In this document: positions 26,256 to 35,445 of the stretch, one piece after another
Position numbering within the stretch: the stretch's first letter is position 1
How the letters are laid out: each line of letters opens with the position of its first letter
NCBI RefSeq assembly: GCF_001592745.1
Contig: NZ_LUKD01000001.1
Span: 937,384 to 1,001,383, forward strand
DNA: 64,000 nucleotides
Source of the DNA: Bdellovibrio bacteriovorus
Lineage (GTDB): Bacteria; Bdellovibrionota; Bdellovibrionia; Bdellovibrionales; Bdellovibrionaceae
Direction of reading: 5' to 3'
The notes under the pieces: generated by a model
What the model was told of the DNA's origin: nothing
Seen by the model: the letters and a program-made list of their open reading frames with translations, nothing else
Databases searched by the model: none
Made by a program: the position numbers and the translations under genes

Positions 26256-26870
26256 TTAGGAGATTTCCATTTCACGTTTTAATTTCCAATCTAATGTCGG
26301 CTGATCCACTTCAGGCTTGAAGTGGTCACGGCAACGAGCTTCATAAGAATCATGAGCCCCAACAAGAACCTGATTGTCTCCACCTGAAGTTCTTTGCGTA
26401 CGGCTAGCTTGAGCACCACAAACCACGCACACCGCGTGTTGCTTCGTCACGCTTTCAGCAATCGCCATCAAAGTCGGCATCGGCTCAAAAGGCTTCCCCT
26501 GCCAATCCGTATCCAAACCCGCAATAATCACACGAAGCCCACGATCAGCAAGATCCTGGGCCACCTGCACCAGGTTCGCAGAAAAGAACTGCCCCTCATC
26601 AATACCGACAACTTTAGTTCCCGGCTTCAAATGACTCCAAATCTCTTCCGCATCATGAATCGGCAAAGAATCCATCGTCGTCATATTATGAGAAGTCACT
26701 GCCATCTCATTATAACGTTTATCAATAATAGGCTTAAAAACCTGAATCTGAAGCCGAGCAAACTCCGCCCGACGCAATCGACGAATCAACTCTTCAGTCT
26801 TCCCACTGAACATCGACCCAACAACGATTTCAATCCACCCTCTACTTTGAACATAAGAAAACTCAGACAC
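26256..26870 (-). CDS. tdk: Thymidine kinase
   Basis: The protein is 204 residues from the GTG at 26870, which has GAGGGG 5 bases upstream. The frame opens further at 26906 but without a ribosome site. It has P-loop GSMFSGKT, VVGIDEGQFF (the acidic Walker-B-like site), and two zinc-binding pairs (CVVCG, and CRDH near the C-terminus) as in type II thymidine kinases. It salvages thymidine to TMP. It is convergent with trmFO, 12 bases away. Confidence 0.94.
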   Translation of the reverse strand: MSEFSYVQSRGWIEIVVGSMFSGKTEELIRRLRRAEFARLQIQVFKPIIDKRYNEMAVTSHNMTTMDSLPIHDAEEIWSHLKPGTKVVGIDEGQFFSANLVQVAQDLADRGLRVIIAGLDTDWQGKPFEPMPTLMAIAESVTKQHAVCVVCGAQASRTQRTSGGDNQVLVGAHDSYEARCRDHFKPEVDQPTLDWKLKREMEIS

Positions 26871-27090
26871 TTGACCCCTCACTGTCTTCAGCCAAAGACG
26901 ATCCAAGAATCCCCACCGCGAGTCACCAACTAACGCAAACCGTCCCCACCAAAAAATCCCAAGAAAGCATGTCTATATATAGAGAAGACCAAAAAATAAA
27001 ACTGCCGCTCTTTTAAGCTGCAACACTTCGAAAACCACTTCATCCAATTCACTGGCCCAAATACAAATCGGAAGAACCCAAGAACCTGGT

Positions 27091-27246
27091 TTCGATTCCG
27101 TGGATTGGCGAAGGCATTTTCCCTGGCAGATGACGAAGGGACCTCCGGCCCGCCAGGATGGCGTATTCAAGGCCGGCGAGGGCAGGATGCCCGCGTCCCG
27201 AAGTCAGCTGACAGGGAAAATGCCTTCGACAAGCCGCGGAATCGAA
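27091..27246. repeat. Large palindromic (REP/MITE-like) intergenic element
   Basis: Arms 27091-27134 and 27203-27246 match as reverse complements at about 39 of 44 positions, including a perfect 17-bp core (cgaaggcattttccctg / cagggaaaatgccttcg). Between the arms, GGGAC pairs with GTCCC and CCGGCC with GGCCGG. Two small hairpins, CGCC-AGGAT-GGCG and GGGC-AGGAT-GCCC, have the same AGGAT loop. The element is richer in GC than its flanks. It could be a mobile palindromic repeat or a structured RNA. Confidence 0.75.
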
Positions 27247-27372
27247 GGACCCGCGTTACAATCGCGAGCTTCTCCCAATTTCGTAACACGGGACCGCAAC
27301 CCCACACTGAGACTGAAGTTTTTTCTAATTCACCACGGAGTTCTTCCAAAAACCGTCAGTTTTTCACAATTT

Positions 27373-27393
27373 TAAGGGTCTGAACCACCCTTA
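27373..27393 (+). other. Hairpin in the mltF leader
   Basis: TAAGGGT and ACCCTTA form a perfect 7-bp stem with a 7-base loop, about 45 bases before the mltF start. No T tract follows, so it is not a typical terminator. Role unknown. Confidence 0.4.
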
Positions 27394-27437
27394 TGGCTTG
27401 CGACTGCGGCGCGTCGTCGGATACTCAGGGCGAACAC

Positions 27438-28817
27438 ATGGGAATGTTTTTAAGATTTCGACAGAAATTAACCAAGGTCGCTCTAGTCAGCGCTTTGGGT
27501 TTTACGACGATCGCAATGAATGGCTGTGACGCCATTTATTGGGACGAGCAAGAAACTTTGTCCCGTGTTCAAGCTAAAGGCGAAGTTGTTGTCCTCACCA
27601 CGCAAAGTCCTCTTATATATAGTAAGCCGAAAAAAGGGGTGGCGTTCGGAATCGACCACGATCTGTTAGAAAACTTCGCTCACCGCTACAACCTCAAGAT
27701 CCGTTACGTGGTTCTTCCTGATGAAGACTCGGTGATAAGGGCTTTGATGAAGGGTGAGGGCGATATTGCGGCCGCTCGTTTGAGGACTCCTCGCAATAAT
27801 ACAGGCTTTTTGAAAAGCCCGGCCTATGAAGAGACTTTCTTAAGTCTTTACTGCCACAAAAAATCCCAAGTTCAAAATATCCAGGATCTTAACGGCAAAC
27901 GCATCCAGCTTCTTAATAAAGACAACTACTTCGGTCTTTCACAACGCCTGCTTCAACTTTCTCCGTCAGTCCAACTTGAAATTTTAGAAAACACGAAAAC
28001 TCAGGATTTATTCACGGGTCTTCCGCAACGTAAAACGGATTGCGTGATCGCTGAAAACTTCAGTGGAGATTTCTATACGCGCTATCACACCTCCGTAGAA
28101 AAAGTGACGGCCCTGACGGAGTCTTATTCATTAAGCTGGCTTTTAACTCCAGATAATTATGATCTCGTGCAGTTAATGAATGCTTGGTATCAGCAAGCCT
28201 CTCGCGATGATGAAATCATGCGTACCTTGGATCGTTACAAAACTTATCTGGCACAACTGGATAAACGCGACATCGCTCAATTCTTTAAAAAGATTCGTTC
28301 GACACTTCCTCTTTACCGCCAGGCTTTCAAAGATGCCGGTGAAGAGCATGGTCTTCCTTGGCAGTTGATTGCTTCCGTAGCTTATCAAGAATCTCATTGG
28401 AATCCCGATGCTCGCAGTTTTACTGGCGTGCGCGGACTGATGCAGCTAACGACAGAGACAGCCGATCACGTGGGAATCGAAGATCGCACCGACCCTATGC
28501 AAAGTATTTGGGGCGGATCGAAGTATCTTCGTTACTTGTGGAATCGCACTCCGAATGATTTAAATCCCAAAGACCGCCTGGCTTTAACTTTAGCGGCTTA
28601 TAATGTCGGCGTCGCGCACTTGAAAGATGCTCAGAAGTTGGCTGAAAAAATGGGGCGAAATCCGAATTCCTGGAGACACTTGCGTGAAGTACTTCCGCTT
28701 CTAGCAAATCCTGATTATGCGGCTGAGCTTGAATACGGGCCGGCACGTGGTTACGAAACGGTGGATTTTGTAGAGCGAGTGAAGTCCTTCTATAACTTGA
28801 TGAATTCTGGCGTTTAA
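27438..28817 (+). CDS. mltF: Membrane-bound lytic transglycosylase MltF
   Basis: The protein is about 459 residues from the ATG at 27438 (the ATG at 27444 is equally possible). The signal ends in MNGC, a weak lipobox. An SBP_bac_3-like regulatory domain follows (GEVVVLTTQSPLIY, through the middle of the protein), then the C-terminal SLT domain with catalytic Glu in AYQESHWNPDA, then GVRGLMQLT and LTLAAYNVGVAHL. MltF cleaves the glycan strand of peptidoglycan, leaving anhydro-MurNAc ends. A bidirectional terminator separates it from glmS. In a predator it may act on self or prey wall. Confidence 0.92.
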   Translation: MGMFLRFRQKLTKVALVSALGFTTIAMNGCDAIYWDEQETLSRVQAKGEVVVLTTQSPLIYSKPKKGVAFGIDHDLLENFAHRYNLKIRYVVLPDEDSVIRALMKGEGDIAAARLRTPRNNTGFLKSPAYEETFLSLYCHKKSQVQNIQDLNGKRIQLLNKDNYFGLSQRLLQLSPSVQLEILENTKTQDLFTGLPQRKTDCVIAENFSGDFYTRYHTSVEKVTALTESYSLSWLLTPDNYDLVQLMNAWYQQASRDDEIMRTLDRYKTYLAQLDKRDIAQFFKKIRSTLPLYRQAFKDAGEEHGLPWQLIASVAYQESHWNPDARSFTGVRGLMQLTTETADHVGIEDRTDPMQSIWGGSKYLRYLWNRTPNDLNPKDRLALTLAAYNVGVAHLKDAQKLAEKMGRNPNSWRHLREVLPLLANPDYAAELEYGPARGYETVDFVERVKSFYNLMNSGV

Positions 28818-28838
28818 ATCTTTTGAAATTCAGAAATA

Positions 28839-28866
28839 AAAAAGCCCTCTTTTTAGAGGGCTTTTT
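28839..28866. terminator. Bidirectional terminator between mltF and glmS
   Basis: The strong stem AAGCCCTC / GAGGGCTT is flanked by A and T runs on both sides, so it serves the convergent mltF and glmS genes. Confidence 0.9.
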
Positions 28867-28869
28867 CGT

Positions 28870-30756
28870 TTATTCAACAGTCACTGATTTTGCGAGGTTG
28901 CGTGGTTGATCCACATCGTAACCAAGGTTGCAAGCCAAGTGGTAAGACATCAGCTGCAATGGGATAACCGTCAAGATAGACTCTACGGTCCAGTGAGCTT
29001 TTGGAATAGCCAAATAGTATTCACTGATCGCACGAAGTTTTTCATTTTCGCCAGTCCCGATAGAAATCACTTTACCGCCACGGGCACGCGCTTCTTCCAG
29101 ATTGCTGATCGTTTTTTCATAAAGGTGATCTGTCGGAGCCACCATGACAATAGCCATGCGCTCGTCAATCAACGCCAACGGACCGTGCTTCATTTCACCT
29201 GCGGCATAACCTTCAGCGTGCATGTAAGCAAGTTCCTTCAACTTCAAAGCACCTTCCATTGCGATCGGGAAGCTTGTGCCACGACCCATATACAAGAAGC
29301 CGCGGAACAGCTTCAAACCTGAAGCGGCTTCTTCGAAATATTTGTCATAAGCCAACACACCTTCCATCTGACTTGGAACCGCTAGCAAAGATTTCACCAA
29401 TTCTTTTTCGGTTGCTTCATCCATCGCACCACGAGCGCGCGCCAATGAAATCGCGAAGCAGTTAAGAACAGCCATTGTACTGGTGAAAGCTTTTGTCGAC
29501 GCCACACCAATCTCTGGGCCCGAGTTCATGTACAAGTGACCATGAGCTTCACGATCAATTGTCGAGTTGCGCACGTTACAGATACTCAAAGTCGTCGCAC
29601 CCAGCTCTTTCGCCATACGAATCGCCGCCAAAGTATCGGCAGTTTCACCACTTTGAGAGATCGTCATTACCAAGCTGCGAGGAGGAATCACCGGATTGCG
29701 ATAACGGAATTCACTTGCGATATCACATTCAACTGGAACTTTCGCCAACTGTTCGATCAGGTATTTACCGACCATGCCGGCATAATTACTTGTACCGCAG
29801 GCAATGATGAAAACGCGATCGATGTTCTTAAAGACTTCCTGAGTTTTAGCCCAGTCTGCCTTCGCATCAAGCTCATCCAATTTTTGAACAGGCTGGCCGC
29901 CAAAGCCGACATTTTTTAGAGCCACAGAGAAATTCTCTGGATTCACGTGCGGCTCAATCGCTGCCGCGACGGCGCGAGGCTGCTCATAAATTTCTTTAAG
30001 CATGTAGTGAGCATAACCCTGTTTTTCAACCATCTCTGGATTCCAGTTCAGCTCAACCACTTTCTTTTGAATGGGGAAGCCATTGGCAGAGAAGAATTGA
30101 ACATCGGCACCTTTGATCGACACGATTTCGCGGTCATCCAAATAAACGAATTTTTTCGTGTACTGAATCAAGGCTTGCACGTCGCTAGCCACAAACATTT
30201 CTTTTTCACCGATACCAACAACAAGCGGTGGACCGTCTTTGAAAGCCACAAGGCGATCCGGATCCTGTTCCCACATCACAAGGATCGAGAACGCACCACG
30301 AATCTTTTGCAGAACACCTTCAACGGCTTTGAAAAGATCTTTTGTCACTTCCACTTCGTTGGCGATCAAATGCGCGACAAGTTCAGAGTCTGTGTCTGAA
30401 GTGATCTCAGCGCCTTGAGCCAGAAGCTCTTCACGAATTTCAAGGTAGTTTTCGATAATACCATTGTGAACAAGATTGATGCCGCGAACTTGGTGAGGAT
30501 GGGCATTTCTTTCAGAAGGTTTACCATGAGTCGCCCAACGAGTATGCCCGATGCCAATACGGCCATCGAATTTCTCGGACGTCAGTTTTTCTTCCAAATT
30601 CTTAAGTTTACCTTGAGCGCGCACACGTTTTGTTTTGCCGCCGTCAAGAATAGCCACACCCGCGCTGTCGTATCCACGGTATTCTAATTTTTTAAGACCG
30701 CTGATAATGACATCTTTTGGATTTTGAGGGCCTAAATAGCCAACGATACCACACAT
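28870..30756 (-). CDS. glmS: Glutamine-fructose-6-phosphate aminotransferase GlmS
   Basis: The 628-residue enzyme is slightly longer than most (about 600-610). The N-terminal class II glutaminase begins MCGIVGYLG, with nucleophile Cys2. Two SIS domains follow (IIACGTSNYAGMVGKYLIE, TISQSGETADTLAA, MGRGTSFPIAMEGALKLKEL), and the end reads DQPRNLAKSVTVE. It makes glucosamine-6-phosphate for UDP-GlcNAc. It lies 8 bases downstream of glmU, so one operon makes the amino-sugar precursor of peptidoglycan and LPS. Confidence 0.98.
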   Translation of the reverse strand: MCGIVGYLGPQNPKDVIISGLKKLEYRGYDSAGVAILDGGKTKRVRAQGKLKNLEEKLTSEKFDGRIGIGHTRWATHGKPSERNAHPHQVRGINLVHNGIIENYLEIREELLAQGAEITSDTDSELVAHLIANEVEVTKDLFKAVEGVLQKIRGAFSILVMWEQDPDRLVAFKDGPPLVVGIGEKEMFVASDVQALIQYTKKFVYLDDREIVSIKGADVQFFSANGFPIQKKVVELNWNPEMVEKQGYAHYMLKEIYEQPRAVAAAIEPHVNPENFSVALKNVGFGGQPVQKLDELDAKADWAKTQEVFKNIDRVFIIACGTSNYAGMVGKYLIEQLAKVPVECDIASEFRYRNPVIPPRSLVMTISQSGETADTLAAIRMAKELGATTLSICNVRNSTIDREAHGHLYMNSGPEIGVASTKAFTSTMAVLNCFAISLARARGAMDEATEKELVKSLLAVPSQMEGVLAYDKYFEEAASGLKLFRGFLYMGRGTSFPIAMEGALKLKELAYMHAEGYAAGEMKHGPLALIDERMAIVMVAPTDHLYEKTISNLEEARARGGKVISIGTGENEKLRAISEYYLAIPKAHWTVESILTVIPLQLMSYHLACNLGYDVDQPRNLAKSVTVE

Positions 30757-30764
30757 AACTTCAC

Positions 30765-32171
30765 CTATTTGCTTTCAGTCTCGGCCACTTCTTGTTCAGC
30801 GGCTTTGACAGCGTAGTTTTCTTTAACGAATTGTTTGCCACGAGCGACGGCCAAAGCTTTCGCTGGGACATTTTTAGTAATCGTCGATCCGGAACCGATG
30901 ATGGCGTCATCACCGACTTCGATAGGAGCCACGAACTGAGTGTCACTGCCTACGAAGACACGGTTTCCAATCTTCGTTTTATATTTCTTTCTGTCAGCTG
31001 CGTAATTACAAGTTATAGTTCCGCAACCTACATTCACTTCTTCACCGATCTCGGCGTCGCCAAGATACGTCAGGTGACCCGCTTTCGACTTTTTACCGAA
31101 CTTCACTTTCTTCATCTCGACGAAGTTTCCAACGTGGGCTTCTTCAAAGATTTCTGTCTCAGGACGAAGACGAGCGTAAGGTCCGACAGAAACCTTATTG
31201 TGAAGCTTTGATTGCTCAAGGTAGCTTCCGCCGCGCACTTGAACGCTGTCGCCGATTTCAGAATCAGAAATAAAACTGTTCGACTCGATCACCGTGAAAG
31301 AGCCCACTTTGGAACGACCACGAATAAAGACGTTCGGGTAAAGCACTGTGCCCGCGCCGATCTCCACACTGTCTTCCACATAGACCGTGCGAGGATCAAT
31401 CATCAAAACGCCTTCTTCCATTAAGCGCAAAGCTTTGCGCTTAAACAAAAGACGCGTCGCTTTCGCCAGCTCCACTTGGTTGTTTACACCCACAGCGACT
31501 TTCGGAGTCGACTGAATAGCTTGAACACGCAACTTGTCCGAGATGCACAAGGAAATAAGATCCGTGATGTAGAATTCTTTTTTCGCGTTGTTATTTGAAA
31601 TCTTCGGAAGGTATTCCGCAAGTACAGAGCCCTTTACGACATAAATGCCAGTGTTGATCTCTTTGATCTTCAGAGTTTCAGCCGAAGCATCTTTTGCTTC
31701 AACAATGGCCGCCAGCTCACCACGGTGGCGTACGATACGTCCGAACTCGCCCGGAGTTTTAATAACTGCTGTTACTACCGCAAGATCACATTTTTCATCA
31801 CGGAAGTGACGGACGAAGTCTTTGATATCCGAAGCTTCAATCAAAGGATGGTCGCCGTTCATGATAACAACGTCACCTTCGATGGTTTCTGGTTTTGCGC
31901 AACGAACCGCGTGGGCGGTGCCCAATTGTTCGTCTTGAACATAACATGCGACACCCATGGGCTCGACGACCTGGCGGACGAGATTTTGTCCATGACCTAC
32001 GATCACACGAACTTCGGCAGCACCGGCCCCTTTAGAAGCCTGGATTACTTTTTCAATCATCGGGCGTCCTGCCACGGGATGAAGAACTTTAGGAAGTGGT
32101 GATTTCATACGTGTGCCCTTACCGGCAGCAAGAGCGATCACAGTTAACTTCTCAGATGAATTGACTGACAT
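30765..32171 (-). CDS. glmU: Bifunctional GlmU: GlcN-1-P acetyltransferase / UDP-GlcNAc pyrophosphorylase
   Basis: The 468-residue enzyme has an N-terminal nucleotidyltransferase domain (LAAGKGTRMKSPLPKVLHPV, then GDHPL and EFYITDL) and a C-terminal left-handed beta-helix of hexapeptide repeats with acetyltransferase motifs (LRPETEIFEEAHVGNFVEMK and GSGSTITKNVPAKALAVARG). It catalyses the last two steps to UDP-GlcNAc. First gene of the glmU-glmS pair, divergent from the carboxypeptidase gene at 32229. Confidence 0.97.
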   Translation of the reverse strand: MSVNSSEKLTVIALAAGKGTRMKSPLPKVLHPVAGRPMIEKVIQASKGAGAAEVRVIVGHGQNLVRQVVEPMGVACYVQDEQLGTAHAVRCAKPETIEGDVVIMNGDHPLIEASDIKDFVRHFRDEKCDLAVVTAVIKTPGEFGRIVRHRGELAAIVEAKDASAETLKIKEINTGIYVVKGSVLAEYLPKISNNNAKKEFYITDLISLCISDKLRVQAIQSTPKVAVGVNNQVELAKATRLLFKRKALRLMEEGVLMIDPRTVYVEDSVEIGAGTVLYPNVFIRGRSKVGSFTVIESNSFISDSEIGDSVQVRGGSYLEQSKLHNKVSVGPYARLRPETEIFEEAHVGNFVEMKKVKFGKKSKAGHLTYLGDAEIGEEVNVGCGTITCNYAADRKKYKTKIGNRVFVGSDTQFVAPIEVGDDAIIGSGSTITKNVPAKALAVARGKQFVKENYAVKAAEQEVAETESK

Positions 32172-32228
32172 TTAGAAACATCCTTTTAAAAGCTTTTCTT
32201 CTCTGAAAAAAACAGGCTTAATTGTCTC

Positions 32229-32927
32229 ATGCAAGGAAAAATTTTTCACCAAACTTCTTGGGCTCAAACCTCTCTTGGAACTTCTATCGAATTGTATAAA
32301 AAATCACACAGTTTGAGTGACTTTTCCGAACGGCCCATTTTGTTTATCGGAGGAGTTCATGGTGACGAGCCCGAGGGGGTTCGTCTGGCTCAAGAACTGA
32401 TCCAATGGCTGAAACAGGCCGAGACCACGCACTATGAATCCATCCGCCCTTGGCTGCTCATTCCCTGCATCAATCCCGACGGCTACGCGAAAAACCAAAG
32501 GGTGAATGCCCGTGGTGTGGACCTCAACCGTAATTTTCCTTCTCGGGACTGGTCCTCGGAAGCCAAGGCACCCCGATATTATCCTGGCCCTTCGCCTGGA
32601 AGTGAGAAGGAAGTGCAGGCCTTGGTAAAACTCATTGAGGACGAAAAGCCACAGCTCATAGTACACTTTCACTCGTGGGAGCCTTGCGTTGTCTATACGG
32701 GCCAACCGGGAAAAAAAGCCGCCGAGATTTTGGCGACTGACACAGGTTACGAGGCGCGCGAAGATATTGGCTATCCGACGCCGGGAAGCCTTGGACAGTA
32801 CGGCTGGATGGAGCATCAGATTCCGGTGATCTGCATTGAAGAACAAGAACACATAGACCTGAATTTGGTATGGCCTCACTTTAAAAAAGGTTTGGAACTT
32901 CTGCTAACAGGAAAGTCAATTTCATGA
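32229..32927 (+). CDS. MpaA-like M14 zinc carboxypeptidase (murein peptide amidase)
   Basis: The 232-residue cytoplasmic protein (no signal peptide) has zinc ligands in GGVHGDEPEG (H44, E47) and the VHFHSW strand (about 146-148), substrate Arg in GVDLNRNFPS, and an acidic segment ICIEEQEH near the end. It is most like MpaA, which removes the terminal diaminopimelate-containing part of murein tripeptides during wall recycling. It overlaps the next gene (ATGA). Beside glmS/glmU and with the NamZ-like gene at 51 kb, it suggests peptidoglycan reuse. Substrate not proven. Confidence 0.82.
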   Translation: MQGKIFHQTSWAQTSLGTSIELYKKSHSLSDFSERPILFIGGVHGDEPEGVRLAQELIQWLKQAETTHYESIRPWLLIPCINPDGYAKNQRVNARGVDLNRNFPSRDWSSEAKAPRYYPGPSPGSEKEVQALVKLIEDEKPQLIVHFHSWEPCVVYTGQPGKKAAEILATDTGYEAREDIGYPTPGSLGQYGWMEHQIPVICIEEQEHIDLNLVWPHFKKGLELLLTGKSIS

Positions 32928-33607
32928 GTAAGTATAAATCCATCGCCTTCGACCTCGACGACACCTTGCTGGACACCTCTGGTATTCTGGTTCCAGCAGC
33001 GGCCCGTCGTTCTTGTGAAGCCATGCTGGCTGCCGGCTTGCGATGTGATTTAGAGACTTGTTTGCAGATGCGCCATGAATTGGCCTCGCAATTTTCTCAT
33101 ACGGAAATTTTCACAAAAATCGTCGATAAATTCGGTACGAATCAAAAAGGCAAAGCCATCCACGACGCCTTAGAGCATTTTTATAATCCCGAGATTCCTG
33201 AAAAACTTCCGCTGATGCCCGGTTCCTTGGAAAACATCCAAAAACTGCGCGAGTCTCACAATTTATTTTTAGTGACGATGGGTTCGCCCGAAGCGCAGGC
33301 ACAAAAGATTCGTTCTTTGGGCATCGCTCCCCTTTTCAAAAAAATTTACATTCTGAATGGTTTTATCGGAGAGAAAAAAGAATCCGCATTCTTAGACATC
33401 GTGCAAAGTGAAGGTCATAGACCCGAGGAACTTCTCAGTATCGGAAATCGTCTTTCTAGTGAAATTCGTGATGGCAAAAGAATAGGTGCAGACACTTGCT
33501 ACTTTGCCTACGGCGAACACGTGGGCGAAATCCCACAGTACCCTGAAGATCATCCTGATTTTACAATCACTCAACACCAGGATTTAATCCCGACATGCGG
33601 ACTTTAA
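32924..33607 (+). CDS. HAD-family hydrolase
   Basis: The 227-residue protein has the HAD motif I FDLDDTLLD near residue 10, motif II around VTMGSPEAQAQK, and a late motif SIGNRLSSEIRDGKRIG where the usual Asp pair is Asn and Glu. It is probably a phosphatase, substrate unknown. It overlaps the carboxypeptidase gene upstream and the histidine kinase gene downstream, so all three are one transcription unit. The Asn/Glu change at motif IV may alter metal binding. Confidence 0.85.
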   Translation: MSKYKSIAFDLDDTLLDTSGILVPAAARRSCEAMLAAGLRCDLETCLQMRHELASQFSHTEIFTKIVDKFGTNQKGKAIHDALEHFYNPEIPEKLPLMPGSLENIQKLRESHNLFLVTMGSPEAQAQKIRSLGIAPLFKKIYILNGFIGEKKESAFLDIVQSEGHRPEELLSIGNRLSSEIRDGKRIGADTCYFAYGEHVGEIPQYPEDHPDFTITQHQDLIPTCGL

Positions 33608-35436
33608 AAGCCAGTTTTCTTTTGATCGGTCCGTGGGACGCGCGTTTGCAAGAGTTAGGAGCGCATATTGCGACTGACCTACAGCAGGCCTGGCATTGGA
33701 TTCAAGATTCCACTTACGATGTTGTTGCCGTGTCGATCACGTTGGTTTTAGGAAAAAAGTTTCCCGAATTTTATCAGGCCATCAAAGAAAGTTCGCCTTC
33801 AACACAATTTATCGCAGTCGTGCCAGAGGATTTTTCCGCTCATCAGCTTTCATTCTTGCATGAAGAGTTTTCATTTTTCCGAGTGATGTCGAGCTACCAA
33901 GATGCCGACTTGGAAACTCATTTGTTTTCCGCCTTGGAAGAAGCAAATCAACGCAAGCAGGATGAAAATTTAGCTCTTTTGATTCGCGAGCAGACGGCGC
34001 AACTCAAGCGTTTGCAAATTGAACTTGAAGAGCGCGTGCAAAAAAGAACAAAGTTCCTGACAGAAGCGCGCCGCAAACTATTTTTGACTAATTCCCGCAT
34101 TGAGGGTTTCAAACGAGCGTTGATGGCTGTGCATCAGGCAAGTTCCGTCGGTGAAATTGAACAACTCCTTAATGAATCGATGGCGGCGACAGTTCATACA
34201 TCCTGGATCCGATTGTTTTATCATCCTCAAGATGAACTGTTTTCAAGACAAGTGCAGGCGCAGCTGAATTTCACTCAATTGCAAGTGCCCCTGTTCCGTC
34301 ATCACGAAAAAGTCGGTTCGATCTTTTTCTTGCGAGGCCCCGATCACCCTTTCACTAAGGAAGAAAGTGATTTTTTAACTCGTGTGGCTGAAGCCGTCGC
34401 CTTGGCGCTAGATAGAATTCAGAAACTTAAAGAATCAGAATCATTGAAAGAACAGTGGGAAGCGACCTTCAACTCGATGTCGGACCCTGTCGTTCTTATT
34501 GATACCAATTACGACATCATTCAGTCGAACAAAGCATTAGATGATCGCCTTCGTGAACAAAATCGCGAACACACTTCGCGCAAATGCTATCAAGTTTTGT
34601 ACAACCGAGAAGAGCCATGTCCGGGTTGCCAGCGCGGAACCAATTTCCGCGTGCAAAGCCAAAGCTCTTCACCCCGAACTTTTGAAGTCTTCAGCCAAAG
34701 TCTGCCGCTGGATTCCGAAAAACCACCTGTATTCGTAAATCTTTATCACGATGTGACCCAGCAGCTGAAAATGGAAAAGCAGATCTTAGAATCCGCAAAA
34801 ATGGCGGAGCTAGGAACCATCGGATCCAGCATTGCGCATGAGCTGAACAATCCCTTAGGCGGCATACTATCTTTCACTCAGTTGATTAAGATGGACATGA
34901 GTCCAGACAATCCCCTTTACCCGGATATCGTCGAAATGGAAGCCGGCGTTCAACGCTGCAAAGAGATCGTGCAAAATCTGTTGGGCTTTACTCGTAATCC
35001 CAACGCCGATCAGATTGGTGATATCAGTCTAAAAGAGGCCTGCCTGCGCGCTCTTAAGATCGTCGAGCTGCAAACCAAATCACAGGGCATTGAAGTGAAG
35101 CTGCACTTCCCGGGGGATGAAATCTTAGTGCGCGGACATTTGAACTTACTAGCCCAAGCCTTGAAAAATGTCCTGCAGAGTGCGATTGACCACGTGACAG
35201 ATCGTTCACGCAATGAAAAGGGCTTTCGTCCAATTCTAGATATCGAAATTTCTTCTGGCGCCGAACTGACATATATTTTAGTCAAGGATAACGGTACGCC
35301 AGAAAAAAACCCTAGTCTTCCTATCGGCTTAGGCCTTTCAGTGGCCTCGCAGATCTTGCGGGACTTCGATGGGACGCTGGAGTTTTCTCTGAGCCAAGAC
35401 CACGAGAATATAGCGCGCATTGCTTTTTCACTTTAA
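33595..35436 (+). CDS. Sensor histidine kinase with pseudo-receiver, GAF and Cys-rich PAS domains
   Basis: The 613-residue soluble kinase has an N-terminal receiver-like fold (about 5-125) with Ser where the phosphate-accepting Asp would be (YDVVAVSITL). A coiled coil and a GAF-like domain (about 175-285) follow, then a PAS domain (about 300-400) with CYQVLYNREEPCPGC, a Cys pattern seen in many PAS kinases. The dimerisation domain has phospho-acceptor His in SIAHELNNPLGG. The ATP-binding domain is atypical: the N box reads NVLQSAIDHV with Ser where the usual second Asn lies, and the G1 box reads DNGTPE. No membrane segment. A hybrid kinase and a receiver gene follow. Confidence 0.88.
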   Translation: MRTLKASFLLIGPWDARLQELGAHIATDLQQAWHWIQDSTYDVVAVSITLVLGKKFPEFYQAIKESSPSTQFIAVVPEDFSAHQLSFLHEEFSFFRVMSSYQDADLETHLFSALEEANQRKQDENLALLIREQTAQLKRLQIELEERVQKRTKFLTEARRKLFLTNSRIEGFKRALMAVHQASSVGEIEQLLNESMAATVHTSWIRLFYHPQDELFSRQVQAQLNFTQLQVPLFRHHEKVGSIFFLRGPDHPFTKEESDFLTRVAEAVALALDRIQKLKESESLKEQWEATFNSMSDPVVLIDTNYDIIQSNKALDDRLREQNREHTSRKCYQVLYNREEPCPGCQRGTNFRVQSQSSSPRTFEVFSQSLPLDSEKPPVFVNLYHDVTQQLKMEKQILESAKMAELGTIGSSIAHELNNPLGGILSFTQLIKMDMSPDNPLYPDIVEMEAGVQRCKEIVQNLLGFTRNPNADQIGDISLKEACLRALKIVELQTKSQGIEVKLHFPGDEILVRGHLNLLAQALKNVLQSAIDHVTDRSRNEKGFRPILDIEISSGAELTYILVKDNGTPEKNPSLPIGLGLSVASQILRDFDGTLEFSLSQDHENIARIAFSL

Positions 35437-35445
35437 AGGGTTTTT

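Larger units (their letters stand above)
26871..27437. other. 567-base non-coding stretch between tdk and mltF
   Basis: No supported gene lies here. The left part is A/T-rich and must hold the tdk promoter; TTGCAG and TTTATT, 17 bases apart on the minus strand near 27000-27028, are possible but weak elements. The centre is a GC-rich palindromic element (27091-27246). The right part is the mltF leader, with a 7-bp hairpin at 27373-27393. Short open frames across the palindrome look like by-products of its GC bias. Confidence 0.6.

Noticed and set aside
27100-27383. Two overlapping plus-strand frames of about 91 codons
   Set aside because: They run through both arms of the palindromic element and give low-complexity polar proteins with no ribosome site.
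30757-30764. Possible glmS ribozyme
   Set aside because: Only 8 bases separate glmU from glmS, so there is no room for the structure.
32304-32879. Minus-strand open frame of 191 codons
   Set aside because: It is the shadow of the MpaA-like gene, whose zinc motifs are on the other strand.
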